A stretch of 21,354 nt of DNA, taken from the IMG/VR virus record IMGVR_UViG_3300042549_003611, positions 1 through 21,354 of that record, one strand, 5' to 3'. Of the stretch, positions 14,572 through 20,757 are shown piece by piece. The notes below the pieces were generated by a model. That model was given only the letters and a program-made list of their open reading frames with translations. It was not told where the DNA came from and searched no databases. Origin of the DNA: a virus. Position 1 is the first letter of the stretch. Every line of letters begins with the position of its first letter. The translations under genes and the position numbers were made by a program.

Positions 14572-14600
14572 CGTCGTTCTCCTTGTCCAGCCGGCCGGCG
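14537..14600. repeat. 64-base perfect direct repeat, copy 2
   Basis: This is the second copy of 13491-13554, at an offset of 1046 bases. It spans the end of the 139-residue gene and the start of the 147-residue gene. The genes on the upstream side of the two copies are otherwise unrelated. Confidence 0.95.
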
Positions 14601-14983
14601 GCGATGCCCTCGTGCAACGTAAAGTGCGCCAGCAAGTCTTGAGCGTCGTCCACTGGATTGCTCGCCCGCACCATCTCTATCGTGGGCTCCACCGGCACCA
14701 CCGCCGCTGTCCCGGCCTTCAGCCCTGCCCACGCCTCGGGGTTCCGGCGCGCCCACTCCACCAGGGCCGCGACGTCATCCGCCGCCGCGTCGCCGACCCG
14801 GTCAAGGAGCGCGAGGGCGCGGGCGATCTTTTCCCCGCGCTCCCGGACCTCGCGGTTCATCTCGGTGACCGTGAGCCCTTGCATACCGTTGGCAATGCAG
14901 ATGACCCGACGCCCCTGTGTGACCCACGCGCGGCACAACTCGCTGCCCGTGTTCATGAGATCGACCTTGTACGGCGCGCTCAT
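14564..14983 (-). CDS. hypothetical protein, source or recipient of shared segments
   Basis: The 139-residue protein is not recognised. It has a strand-rich start (YKVDLMNTGSELCRAW, then RRVICIANGMQG) and a helical remainder. Residues ~53-69 (IARALALLDRVGDAAAD) match the protein at 13742-14128. The last 11 residues AGRLDKENDDA match the protein at 13518-13742. A strong GGGGAGGAGGGCTG site precedes the ATG, which overlaps the upstream stop (TGATG). The open frame goes further upstream but within the previous gene. Its mosaic likeness to two different neighbours is the oddity here. Confidence 0.72.
   Translation of the reverse strand: MSAPYKVDLMNTGSELCRAWVTQGRRVICIANGMQGLTVTEMNREVRERGEKIARALALLDRVGDAAADDVAALVEWARRNPEAWAGLKAGTAAVVPVEPTIEMVRASNPVDDAQDLLAHFTLHEGIAAGRLDKENDDA
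14778..14827. repeat. 50-base internal gene repeat, copy 2
   Basis: This is the partner of 13908-13957. It encodes IARALALLDRVGDAAAD in the gene at 14564-14983. Confidence 0.9.
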
Positions 14984-15939
14984 CAGCCCTCCTCCCCGGT
15001 CACGCCGGTTAGCACGGCGGCGAGGTTGATGGCGTCCATCCTGTGATGGTTCCGGGCGTCGCCATACGTCCCGGTGACCGCCTGCTTGCACGCCTCCCGC
15101 ACCGCCTCGGCCACAGCGATGTCGCGGGCGGCGCTAAGGTACGCGCGAAGGTCGGCGGGATTGGAACCGGAGTTCAGGTCAACCGAGCCAGCGCGGTGCC
15201 TTCCCTGACCGCGGTCGAAGAAGGTGTAGCCGAGCCCATCATCGCCGCTGGACAAAAGCGCGTAGAAGGCGCTGCCCTCGCGGTTGCGCCCCCACTCGAT
15301 CCCGACTTCTCCCCCTTCCTCAGCCTTAAAGAGTCGCGCATCGGTGCCGGCGAGCGAGGCGACGACGCGCAGTAGGCCCGTCAGCCGCTCCACCTCGGCC
15401 TCCAGCTTCGTGACGCGCGCGGCAAGATCGGCGCGGCGGTCCTCCAAGCGAGCGGCGTGGGTCTCAGTCGTGCGGGCATAGCCGATCCAGTGATCCACCT
15501 GCCGCGTCAGCCGCTCCACCTCGGCCCGGAGGCGGGCGATCTCGGCGTCCTTGTCGCCCCGCTTGATGAACCGGCCGTACTCTCGGACGAGTTCGCGCAT
15601 TTCAGGGGTTGTCCCGAGCGGTGCCGGCCCCTCCGCCAGCGCCGCCCACCTAGCTGCCATCCGCTCCCCGTCGGCCAGCCCCGCTTTCCCGACCGGGACA
15701 CCCGCCATCTCCGGGCCGCTCTCGGGTGCGGGATTTTCCCGATCGGGGTGCCGCACGATGTCCACTCCGCCGGTCGAGTGCGAGAACGTCCAACCCGCCG
15801 CCTCAGCGCGCTGGATCATCTCTTCCATTTCCGCCCGCACGCAGCCAGGGCGGCCGGTGCAGGACGGATCACGCCACTCGCCCGGCCCGCCGGGGTCAAT
15901 GACGCGGATCACGCACGCCGGGCACTTCAGGTCGGTCAT
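14983..15939 (-). CDS. cysteine-headed coiled-coil phage protein
   Basis: The 318-residue protein begins with four cysteines in ~30 residues (Cys6-Cys9 in LKCPACV; Cys27 and Cys33 in SCTGRPGC), a probable zinc-binding head. Residues ~125-200 form a long coiled coil (EIARLRAEVERLTRQVDHW and AARVTKLEAEVERLTGLL). The last ~100 residues include GLGYTFFDRGQGRHRAGSV, YLSAARDIAVAEAVREAC and a helical end. GGAGGAGGGGGAGCC precedes the ATG, which sits in an ATGA overlap. The inner open frame upstream is a shadow. I do not recognise the family. The DNA contains two near-repeats around gtcagccgctccacctcggc, matching the duplicated coiled-coil residues EVERLT. Confidence 0.74.
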   Translation of the reverse strand: MTDLKCPACVIRVIDPGGPGEWRDPSCTGRPGCVRAEMEEMIQRAEAAGWTFSHSTGGVDIVRHPDRENPAPESGPEMAGVPVGKAGLADGERMAARWAALAEGPAPLGTTPEMRELVREYGRFIKRGDKDAEIARLRAEVERLTRQVDHWIGYARTTETHAARLEDRRADLAARVTKLEAEVERLTGLLRVVASLAGTDARLFKAEEGGEVGIEWGRNREGSAFYALLSSGDDGLGYTFFDRGQGRHRAGSVDLNSGSNPADLRAYLSAARDIAVAEAVREACKQAVTGTYGDARNHHRMDAINLAAVLTGVTGEEG

Positions 15940-16139
15940 GGCTCCCCCTCCTCCTCGCTGATCTTGATCTGCGTCGCCGACAGGTCGTAGCGGACCCACG
16001 GGCGTCCGCACGTCGGGCACTCGTCCTGTGGGTCTTCACACCACAGACGCCCCTCCCCGTTGTCCTCCAGCGTCCGAATACAGTCCGCGCACGCGGGCTG
16101 GAGGTAGATCGTCGCGTGGGTGGTCACGTCGCCGGTCAT
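15936..16139 (-). CDS. small zinc-ribbon-like protein
   Basis: The 67-residue product has five cysteines: Cys17-Cys20 (QPACADC), Cys34, and Cys41-Cys44 (CPTCGRPW). The two CxxC pairs separated by about 20 residues, the second followed by Gly-Arg, are typical of a zinc ribbon. GGAGG is six to seven bases before the ATG, and the gene overlaps both neighbours as ATGA. Its EEEGEP ending belongs to the same Glu-Gly-Glu tail type as two other genes in this operon. The function is unknown; binding of nucleic acid or of a host protein is plausible. Confidence 0.73.
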   Translation of the reverse strand: MTGDVTTHATIYLQPACADCIRTLEDNGEGRLWCEDPQDECPTCGRPWVRYDLSATQIKISEEEGEP

Positions 16140-16474
16140 CGCGGGCCTCCGTCGGCGGCACGCGCCTTGAGCGCGGCGATGCACATGGCGAGGGCGGGGG
16201 TGGCGGCGTGCGCCGCGTATACCTGACGGCTAATCGTCAGCACCGCGCATCCTCGCCTATGCGGTTTCTCGCGCGGGCTGAAGTACACCTCTTCGTCGGC
16301 CCCCTCCGGGACCAGCGTCAGGGCGGCGTCGAGGAACGCGCCCGACAGGATGAGGCGGATGATACGGAAATGCTCCCTCGCTGGCAGCTTGAGCGCGTCC
16401 ACAACCCACAAGAGGTCGTTGCTCTGCGTTTCAGCAGTCGCGGCCTCCAGCCGGGCGATCAGGTCAGCGAGCAT
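16136..16474 (-). CDS. phage ABA-sandwich-like protein, copy 2
   Basis: The 112-residue product is related to the protein at 12886-13260: LADLIARLEAATAETQSND at the start, AFLDAALTLVPEGAD in the middle, TPALAMCIAALKARAADGGP at the end. Between these the two differ strongly, and this copy lacks the YTASLDAAL-type aromatic run. The DNA encoding DLIARLE is identical over 21 bases (13235-13255 and 16446-16466). GGGAGGCCCC precedes the ATG, and it overlaps its upstream neighbour by 11 bases. The function is unknown. Duplication or separate acquisition of two family members are both possible. Confidence 0.74.
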   Translation of the reverse strand: MLADLIARLEAATAETQSNDLLWVVDALKLPAREHFRIIRLILSGAFLDAALTLVPEGADEEVYFSPREKPHRRGCAVLTISRQVYAAHAATPALAMCIAALKARAADGGPR

Positions 16475-17108
16475 CGGGGCCTCCCTCTGCGGGCGGGGTG
16501 GCGAGAGCGCGGATGGCTTCGGCGATGCGTCCGGCTAGATAGTCGTGATCCCACAGACGCTCTCCGCGCCGCGTCATGTCGTCCTCGACAACCCGCGCCG
16601 CCTCCTCAATCCCCTCTCGCCGGCCCCGCTCGACAAGCGCGGCGTCGCGGGCTGCGGCAGCGGCGGGGGTGTTGGTGAGGGCGGCGTCAGTTTCGCGCAC
16701 GAGGCAGAGAGTGAACCGGGGGTTGGCACTTCCGCAGTCACCCCGGCAGTCCGGGCAGCCCGTGCGATACCACCGATCCAACACCTCCCGCAGCGCCGCC
16801 TCTCGCGCCAGCGCCTCGTCGCGATGATTGGCTGCCGCTTCCAGTGCTTTCGCGATGTAGCGCGCCTGTGCGAGGGCCACGTCGCGCTCCCGCTCGGCTG
16901 CCTCGGCGCGGGAGAGGAGGGCGGCGACCTCGCTGCTCGGGGTGGTGTCGATGGTTTCGGCCAGCGCGTCCCAAGACGGCGCGCGCCACGCCATTGTGGT
17001 GTGAGACGTCTCGCCTTGAATGGTCAACCAAATCTTGACGCCACCTTCAAGTTCGGCGGCGTCAACGGACGCCCGTTGAGTCGGTACGGAGTTCGTGTCG
17101 ATAGTCAT
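16464..17108 (-). CDS. coiled-coil protein with cysteine knuckle
   Basis: The 214-residue protein has a strand-rich start (GGVKIWLTIQGETSHTTMAW), then a long helix or coiled coil (about residues 60-110, LLSRAEAAERERDVALAQAR). A cysteine cluster Cys118-Cys121-Cys125 plus Cys135 (GCPDCRGDCG ... FTLC) looks metal-binding. The C-terminal helix EGIEEAARVVEDDM and RIAEAIRALA resembles the closing helix of many small phage proteins. GAGGAGGCGAGGCT precedes the ATG, and the start overlaps the upstream stop as ATGA. I do not recognise the family. Confidence 0.74.
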   Translation of the reverse strand: MTIDTNSVPTQRASVDAAELEGGVKIWLTIQGETSHTTMAWRAPSWDALAETIDTTPSSEVAALLSRAEAAERERDVALAQARYIAKALEAAANHRDEALAREAALREVLDRWYRTGCPDCRGDCGSANPRFTLCLVRETDAALTNTPAAAAARDAALVERGRREGIEEAARVVEDDMTRRGERLWDHDYLAGRIAEAIRALATPPAEGGPDAR

Positions 17109-17374
17109 AGCCTCGCCTCCTCGGTCGGCACGGTGAACGTCAGGGCCTCAAGTTTCGCGATCCGCTTACGAAGCGAGGCGATCTCGTCGCGGCGGCGCTT
17201 TTCGGCGTTGGCGAGTGCAGCAGCCGGGTCCGCGAAGGCGTCGCGGTTGACGCGGAGGCTGTTGTAGTCCCGCGTGCGCCCATCAAAGACGTAATCATCG
17301 GACAGGCTGTGTTCGCGCACGGGAATGAGGATCACGCCCCCGGTCAGCGCATACTTCGTCACGTACATCTTCAT
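17105..17374 (-). CDS. conserved phage protein, MYVTKYALT type
   Basis: The 89-residue protein starts MKMYVTKYALTGGVILIPV, followed by DYVFDGRTRDYNSLRVNRDA. A basic helix closes it (KRRRDEIASLRKRIAKLEAL). This 'MyvTKYALt.Gi...' layout with a C-terminal coiled coil is common in phages and mobile elements of alphaproteobacteria and has no known function. GGGGAGACGAAGCG precedes the ATG at 17374, which overlaps the upstream stop (ATGA). The longer upstream frame lies inside the previous gene. Confidence 0.76.
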   Translation of the reverse strand: MKMYVTKYALTGGVILIPVREHSLSDDYVFDGRTRDYNSLRVNRDAFADPAAALANAEKRRRDEIASLRKRIAKLEALTFTVPTEEARL

Positions 17375-17844
17375 CGCTTCGTCTCCCCATCCATGCGCGA
17401 AAGAATGTGTCTGGCTTCGGGCGTGGCCTTGTTCCACGCCACCCGGTACAGCGCCCGGCGCGCGGCCTCGTCGTCGCCAGTGTGCCGCCAGAGAAGGTCG
17501 GCCAGCGTGATCGGGTCGAAGCCAAGCATGGCAAGCCTATCGTGCGGATTGGCGGGACCGTCCTCGGGACGGTGGGGCGTGGGAACGTGAAGCCAATGGT
17601 GTGTGATCCGGGACACGGGGATCGTCCACCGATCCTCGACCCGACGGCCGAGCGCGTGCCCGACGGCGTGCCCTTGAAGGTGGTGAGCTTCCCCACCGGC
17701 CGGCAGCTCGTAAACGTCTTCTCCCATGGCGATGGCGGCCACGTCGGGAAGGCTCCTCACGAAGCGCAGATGCGCCGCGCTGTCGCCTTCGCGCGCCTTG
17801 ACCCGCCGAGCCAGTGGCTCCTTCTCAATCCGGCGGGGCCTCAT
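17371..17844 (-). CDS. HNH-like (DUF968-type) protein lacking zinc cysteines
   Basis: The 157-residue protein keeps the skeleton of the phage HNH/DUF968-type nucleases: HLRFVRSLP (residues 25-33), AHHLQGHAVGHALGRRVEDR (His54-His55, Asp71), WTIPVSRITHHWLH (His82-His83, His86). In the usual family 'lPC.vCg' and 'vPLC..HH' supply the zinc-holding cysteines. Here these read LPDVAAIA and IPVSRITHH, and the whole protein has no cysteine. It may be a zinc-free or inactive version. The ATG at 17844 overlaps the upstream stop (ATGA). The ribosome site is weak (GGGGGTGTGGC); ATG at 17862 is an alternative. It lies near the recombination genes, where such nucleases are often found. Confidence 0.68.
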   Translation of the reverse strand: MRPRRIEKEPLARRVKAREGDSAAHLRFVRSLPDVAAIAMGEDVYELPAGGEAHHLQGHAVGHALGRRVEDRWTIPVSRITHHWLHVPTPHRPEDGPANPHDRLAMLGFDPITLADLLWRHTGDDEAARRALYRVAWNKATPEARHILSRMDGETKR

Positions 17845-18083
17845 GCCACACCCCCATCCCATCGCCGCACCATCCGGTAGCAGTGCGCGGGCAGCCGGCG
17901 GATGACGTCGCGGCCGAACTCGGCCTCCACGATCAAGGCGTTCCCGAGATACCACATGCCCTTGATGGTGCCCACGCCGATAGTCGGATCGTTGATGTTT
18001 TCCACATCGTCACCGATGCAGTATTCGACCAGCGGCCGGTGCATCGGGCGGCGATCGTCAAGGACGATGATTTGCGCGGTCAT
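17841..18083 (-). CDS. hypothetical small protein
   Basis: The 80-residue product is not recognised. It starts MTAQIIVLDDRRPMHRPL and continues with a strand-rich centre GVGTIKGMWYLGNALIVEAE and a basic end PAHCYRMVRRWDGG. It looks like a small beta-barrel-type protein (SH3-like strand spacing), which is only an impression. GGAGGGCTGC gives a good ribosome site for the ATG at 18083, and both ends overlap neighbours as ATGA. The longer upstream frame is inside the next gene. Confidence 0.68.
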   Translation of the reverse strand: MTAQIIVLDDRRPMHRPLVEYCIGDDVENINDPTIGVGTIKGMWYLGNALIVEAEFGRDVIRRLPAHCYRMVRRWDGGVA

Positions 18084-18532
18084 GCAGCCCTCCGTTCGCC
18101 AAGGATATCGTCCACGCGGGCCATGAGGTCGTCCCGGCCGGTGCCAGGGATCAGGTGCCCGGTGACTAGGGACAGCACACTTTCCATCCACCGGCTAAAC
18201 TCGGCTTCGTCCATGGCGTCAAACGACGTGGACCTGAGCCGCATGATATCCCGGCCGCGCACGGTGTAGGTATCGTAAAGTCCAAGTCCGATTTTGATCG
18301 CGTCGTGCATGGCCTCGGGCGTGGGGAACGTTCCGCCTTCCCCGCCTTGGGCGTCCCATGCGACCTGCATAACGGCCCAAAACATCCGGTGGCGACGGAG
18401 GTTGCGCGACTGCGTAATGCGCGCCCGCACGCGCACCCCCGGCCGGATGCTGTCCAAGGCTTCCAACGAAACCGGGTCGGCGGCCACAAAGCTGCCGTCC
18501 GGTCGCCGCACAAGGATGGCGTCGGTTGCCAT
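18080..18532 (-). CDS. DUF1367-like phage protein
   Basis: The 150-residue protein has the order of blocks I associate with DUF1367: a short strand region, RNLRRHRMFWAVMQVAWDAQ, then TPEAMHDAIKIGLGLYDTY, then MRLRSTSFDAMDEAEFSRWM, and LIPGT near the end. Members sit beside recombination and replication genes of phages and have no established function. The start ATG at 18532 overlaps the upstream TGA by one base with GAGGGG ahead of it. Its neighbours (ERF and YqaJ types upstream, HNH-like downstream) fit a DNA-metabolism block. Confidence 0.72.
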   Translation of the reverse strand: MATDAILVRRPDGSFVAADPVSLEALDSIRPGVRVRARITQSRNLRRHRMFWAVMQVAWDAQGGEGGTFPTPEAMHDAIKIGLGLYDTYTVRGRDIMRLRSTSFDAMDEAEFSRWMESVLSLVTGHLIPGTGRDDLMARVDDILGERRAA

Positions 18533-18894
18533 CAGTCCAGCCCCTCACCGGGGCGGTACGTGATCCACACGGGGACGCAGGCGATCGGCCCGTTGACGCC
18601 ATGATGAAACGTCGCGTCGTCTCGACTGCGGTAAAAGCGCTCCATATCCGGGTACACGTTCACCCACCGCGTCACCGTTATCGGCGGATCGGGGGCGTTG
18701 ATGATGTCCAAGTTAGAGGTGGCGACATTCGCGACATTCGCGACATACACCCCGCCAATCGTCCACGTCTCCGGGTCGAAGCCCCCATCAATCAAACCGA
18801 TAACCGGGTGCAGCGTGTCCGGCCCATCAGTGCAGAGCACCCGCACCTTCCGCCCGTTGCGCGTTTGAACGGGCTTCGTCCAGTCGATAGCCAT
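18532..18894 (-). CDS. conserved phage hypothetical protein with VAN repeats
   Basis: The 120-residue product starts MAIDWTKPVQTRNGRKVRVL and has CTDGPDTLHPVIGLIDGG and DLDIIN-like central strands, then VYPDMERFYRSRDDA. This '..p.qTRdGrkvRvlctD..' plan is a frequent phage and prophage family without known function. Residues ~50-57 read VANVANVA, encoded by a nine-base tandem repeat. The ATG lies three bases after the stop of the ERF-type gene. The ribosome site is weak (GGGGGATTGAGCC), so translation may depend on coupling. Confidence 0.75.
   Translation of the reverse strand: MAIDWTKPVQTRNGRKVRVLCTDGPDTLHPVIGLIDGGFDPETWTIGGVYVANVANVATSNLDIINAPDPPITVTRWVNVYPDMERFYRSRDDATFHHGVNGPIACVPVWITYRPGEGLD
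18722..18748. repeat. nine-base tandem repeat, three units
   Basis: Units of gcgacattc occur at 18722-18730 and 18731-18739, followed by gcgacatac with one mismatch. In the - strand gene they encode VANVANVA. The length keeps the frame, so copy number could change without breaking the gene. Confidence 0.85.
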
Positions 18895-18897
18895 GGC

Positions 18898-19719
18898 TCA
18901 ATCCCCCGCGTCAAGAATGGTGGTGTCGGCCGCGCCCTCGACGGGGGCGGGCATCTCGGCCAGCGCGATGCGCCGCTGGTCAATAAGGTTCGCAAGCCGC
19001 GCGTGCGCCTTCGGGTTCGCTTTGGACACTCCCCCCATCGCAACGGCGTTGTGACGCACCCACGCCTCTAGGTCGGCGGCATCCGTCGCCCCGTTGATGG
19101 CGGCGGCGTAACGCTGTCCCCACGCGATCCAGTCGGACCCTTCGCCGTCGCTCAGGACCGGCACGTCGATGCGATGCGGATACCTGTCGGGCGTGGGTTC
19201 CGGCTTCACCAAGCGCGGCGACGGCGGCGGGGCCGAGGGCTTGGGCGCGGCCGGCCCCTGCGGGCCATCGCCATCCGCGTCGCCGTCGTGCGCGGGCTCG
19301 CGGTAGTCTTCGCCCGTGGGCACTTGGAAAAGGCCCAGGATGAAGTACTTGCGCGCCGCCGTGTGGCACTTGTTGGCGGCCTTGTCGTCAAACCCGCCCT
19401 TCTGGTTGCGGCACCCGCTCATGCCGGTGTGGACCGGGCGCTCGGGCCACGTCTCGCCAGACGAGTGCGCCAGCGTGAACTGGTAGCGCACCGCCAGAAC
19501 CCGGCCGTCGTCCATGAACTCGCGGTCGATTTCGTGCTGGAAGATGACCAGCCCATGTTCGCCCATGAGGGGCTGGATACGGTCCAGCAGGTCCCCGATG
19601 GTGGCGTACTTGTAGCCGTGAAACGGGTTCTTCCCGCGCTTCTGGACGTAAATGTCACTCGCCATGATCGCGGAGATGGCCTTGATGATCTGCCCGGTCG
19701 GGGCGGCTTCGGCGTTCAT
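18898..19719 (-). CDS. erf: ERF-family single-strand annealing recombinase
   Basis: The 273-residue protein matches the ERF family, whose members anneal complementary single-stranded DNA during phage recombination and genome circularisation. The core is residues ~15-135: KNPFHGYKYATIGDLLDRIQ, PLMGEHGLVIFQHEI, VRYQFTLAHSSGETW, and KAANKCHTAARKYFILGLFQ. A Pro/Asp-rich linker (about 140-185) and a helical C-terminal domain follow (SDWIAWGQRYAAAINGA, HARLANLIDQRRIA), a usual plan. The ATG at 19719 overlaps the exonuclease stop (TGATG) with AAGGA upstream; a GTG at 19722 is possible. It follows a YqaJ-type exonuclease, making a two-component recombination system. Confidence 0.85.
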   Translation of the reverse strand: MNAEAAPTGQIIKAISAIMASDIYVQKRGKNPFHGYKYATIGDLLDRIQPLMGEHGLVIFQHEIDREFMDDGRVLAVRYQFTLAHSSGETWPERPVHTGMSGCRNQKGGFDDKAANKCHTAARKYFILGLFQVPTGEDYREPAHDGDADGDGPQGPAAPKPSAPPPSPRLVKPEPTPDRYPHRIDVPVLSDGEGSDWIAWGQRYAAAINGATDAADLEAWVRHNAVAMGGVSKANPKAHARLANLIDQRRIALAEMPAPVEGAADTTILDAGD

Positions 19720-20549
19720 CACGCAGCATCCTTCAGCTTGATGTGAACCGCGTTGTTCTTCGCGCGGCTGACCACGATGTCGGACCAGATTAGCTTACCA
19801 ACGTCGTCGGGCAGCAGATCCTTGATGTTCTTCGCGGCGTCCCGATTGGCCTTCGCGGCGGCTTCCGTGTTCGCCCAAAAGGTGAGGTGCGTCTGCATCG
19901 CGCCGACCCAATTCGGCAACGGGTCGCCGCGCTCCTGCATGACGTTGAGGTTGACAGTGCGCCACTTCTCCTGGGGCACCGGGGCGGCAATGGGAGCCGG
20001 GGGCGCGGGGTGCGTGAACGACTGCACGCAGCCCCAGAACCAGTCGATTCTTTCCCAAACCGCCGCCTCGTACTCGGGCGTCCATTCGAGGATGTGCAAC
20101 TCGGGCTCGTCCCCGCCCGACGAGACCAGCAGCGCCGCCGCCTCGGCACCGACGCACGCCCGCTGCACGACCATTTGAGGCGTGTAGTAGGCCAGCACGT
20201 CTGGCACCTTGCGCCACCGGCCGGGGGCCTTGGCGTCGATGACCAGCGATAGGGCCGTCTGCATCCCGTCGAGCGTCGCGCTGACATAGGGCCGGGTCGG
20301 GTGGGTGACGCTTTCGCCCCGGCGGGTGATCGCGTAGCCGCTCTTGCGTTGATGCCAGTCGAGGATGGCGGGCTCTAGGGCCACGCCCCGTTGCACGTCC
20401 CACACATCGGACAGGTCCACGACGACCGTCTCACCGACGCACACAAGCCACTGTTCCGTGATGCGCTTCTCGTTCCCTACCATGAGCGCGGGGACGAAGG
20501 ACGCCGGCACCTCACGGCGGGCGGCGGCCTGTTCGGGGGTGAGGGTCAT
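19719..20549 (-). CDS. YqaJ-type (lambda-exonuclease-like) recombination nuclease
   Basis: The 276-residue protein has the ordered motifs of YqaJ/lambda exonuclease: an N-terminal helix with PASFVPALMVGNEKRIT, GVALEPAILDW (Glu59), PYVSATLDGM (Asp94), LVIDAKAP (Asp105, Lys107; a D-xK form of the PD-(D/E)xK core) and YTPQMVVQRACVG. It should digest one strand of double-stranded DNA from ends, leaving the strand bound by the annealing protein encoded next. The C-terminal 70 residues (WANTEAAAKANRDAAKNIKD) may bind the partner, which is inference. GAGGA lies about eight bases before the ATG at 20549. The upstream frame is a shadow. Confidence 0.85.
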   Translation of the reverse strand: MTLTPEQAAARREVPASFVPALMVGNEKRITEQWLVCVGETVVVDLSDVWDVQRGVALEPAILDWHQRKSGYAITRRGESVTHPTRPYVSATLDGMQTALSLVIDAKAPGRWRKVPDVLAYYTPQMVVQRACVGAEAAALLVSSGGDEPELHILEWTPEYEAAVWERIDWFWGCVQSFTHPAPPAPIAAPVPQEKWRTVNLNVMQERGDPLPNWVGAMQTHLTFWANTEAAAKANRDAAKNIKDLLPDDVGKLIWSDIVVSRAKNNAVHIKLKDAA

Positions 20550-20671
20550 CGGATCGTCCTCGCAGGGCTGGCATCGGCCATGTGAACGGCCAGAAGCGCG
20601 GTGTTCAGCGGGGGATGGTTCGCCCACGGCGACGGCCGGCGGCGAAACAGCGCGAAAAAGCGGCGGATCAC
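20546..20671 (-). CDS. 41-residue basic small protein
   Basis: This very short frame starts at the GTG of a GTGA overlap with the previous tiny gene and stops in an ATGA with the exonuclease start. The product begins MIRRFFALFRRRPSPW and ends LAVHMADASPARTIR: basic, aromatic, and partly helical. A frame fitting exactly between two coupled genes with overlaps at both ends is unlikely by chance. It may matter mainly as a translational coupler. No family is recognised. Confidence 0.5.
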   Translation of the reverse strand: MIRRFFALFRRRPSPWANHPPLNTALLAVHMADASPARTIR

Positions 20672-20757
20672 GACAGGGCCTCCACAAAAACCCACGCGGC
20701 GTAAAGGACGGCGAACAGCGCGCCCATCGCCACGAACTCGATTGTCGCGCGGATCAT
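20668..20757 (-). CDS. 29-residue single-membrane-helix protein
   Basis: The frame starts at an ATG overlapping the stop of the HTH gene (ATGA) and ends in a GTGA. The product is essentially one hydrophobic helix (IEFVAMGALFAVLYAAWVFV) with Arg near the start and Glu near the end. A strong ribosome site is not obvious, so expression would rely on coupling to the upstream gene. Tiny membrane proteins occur in many phage early operons; no function can be assigned. Confidence 0.5.
   Translation of the reverse strand: MIRATIEFVAMGALFAVLYAAWVFVEALS

Noticed and set aside
13491-14600. repeats as a CRISPR array or attachment sites
   Set aside because: Only two copies of each repeat exist, they code for protein, and the spacing is about 1 kb. 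No integrase or tRNA end is present.
16545-17267. 240-codon open frame on the + strand
   Set aside because: It is antisense to two coupled - strand genes with good ribosome sites. Its sequence shows no domain.
19174-19746. 190-codon open frame on the + strand
   Set aside because: It is antisense to the ERF-type gene; a Val/Arg-rich shadow.
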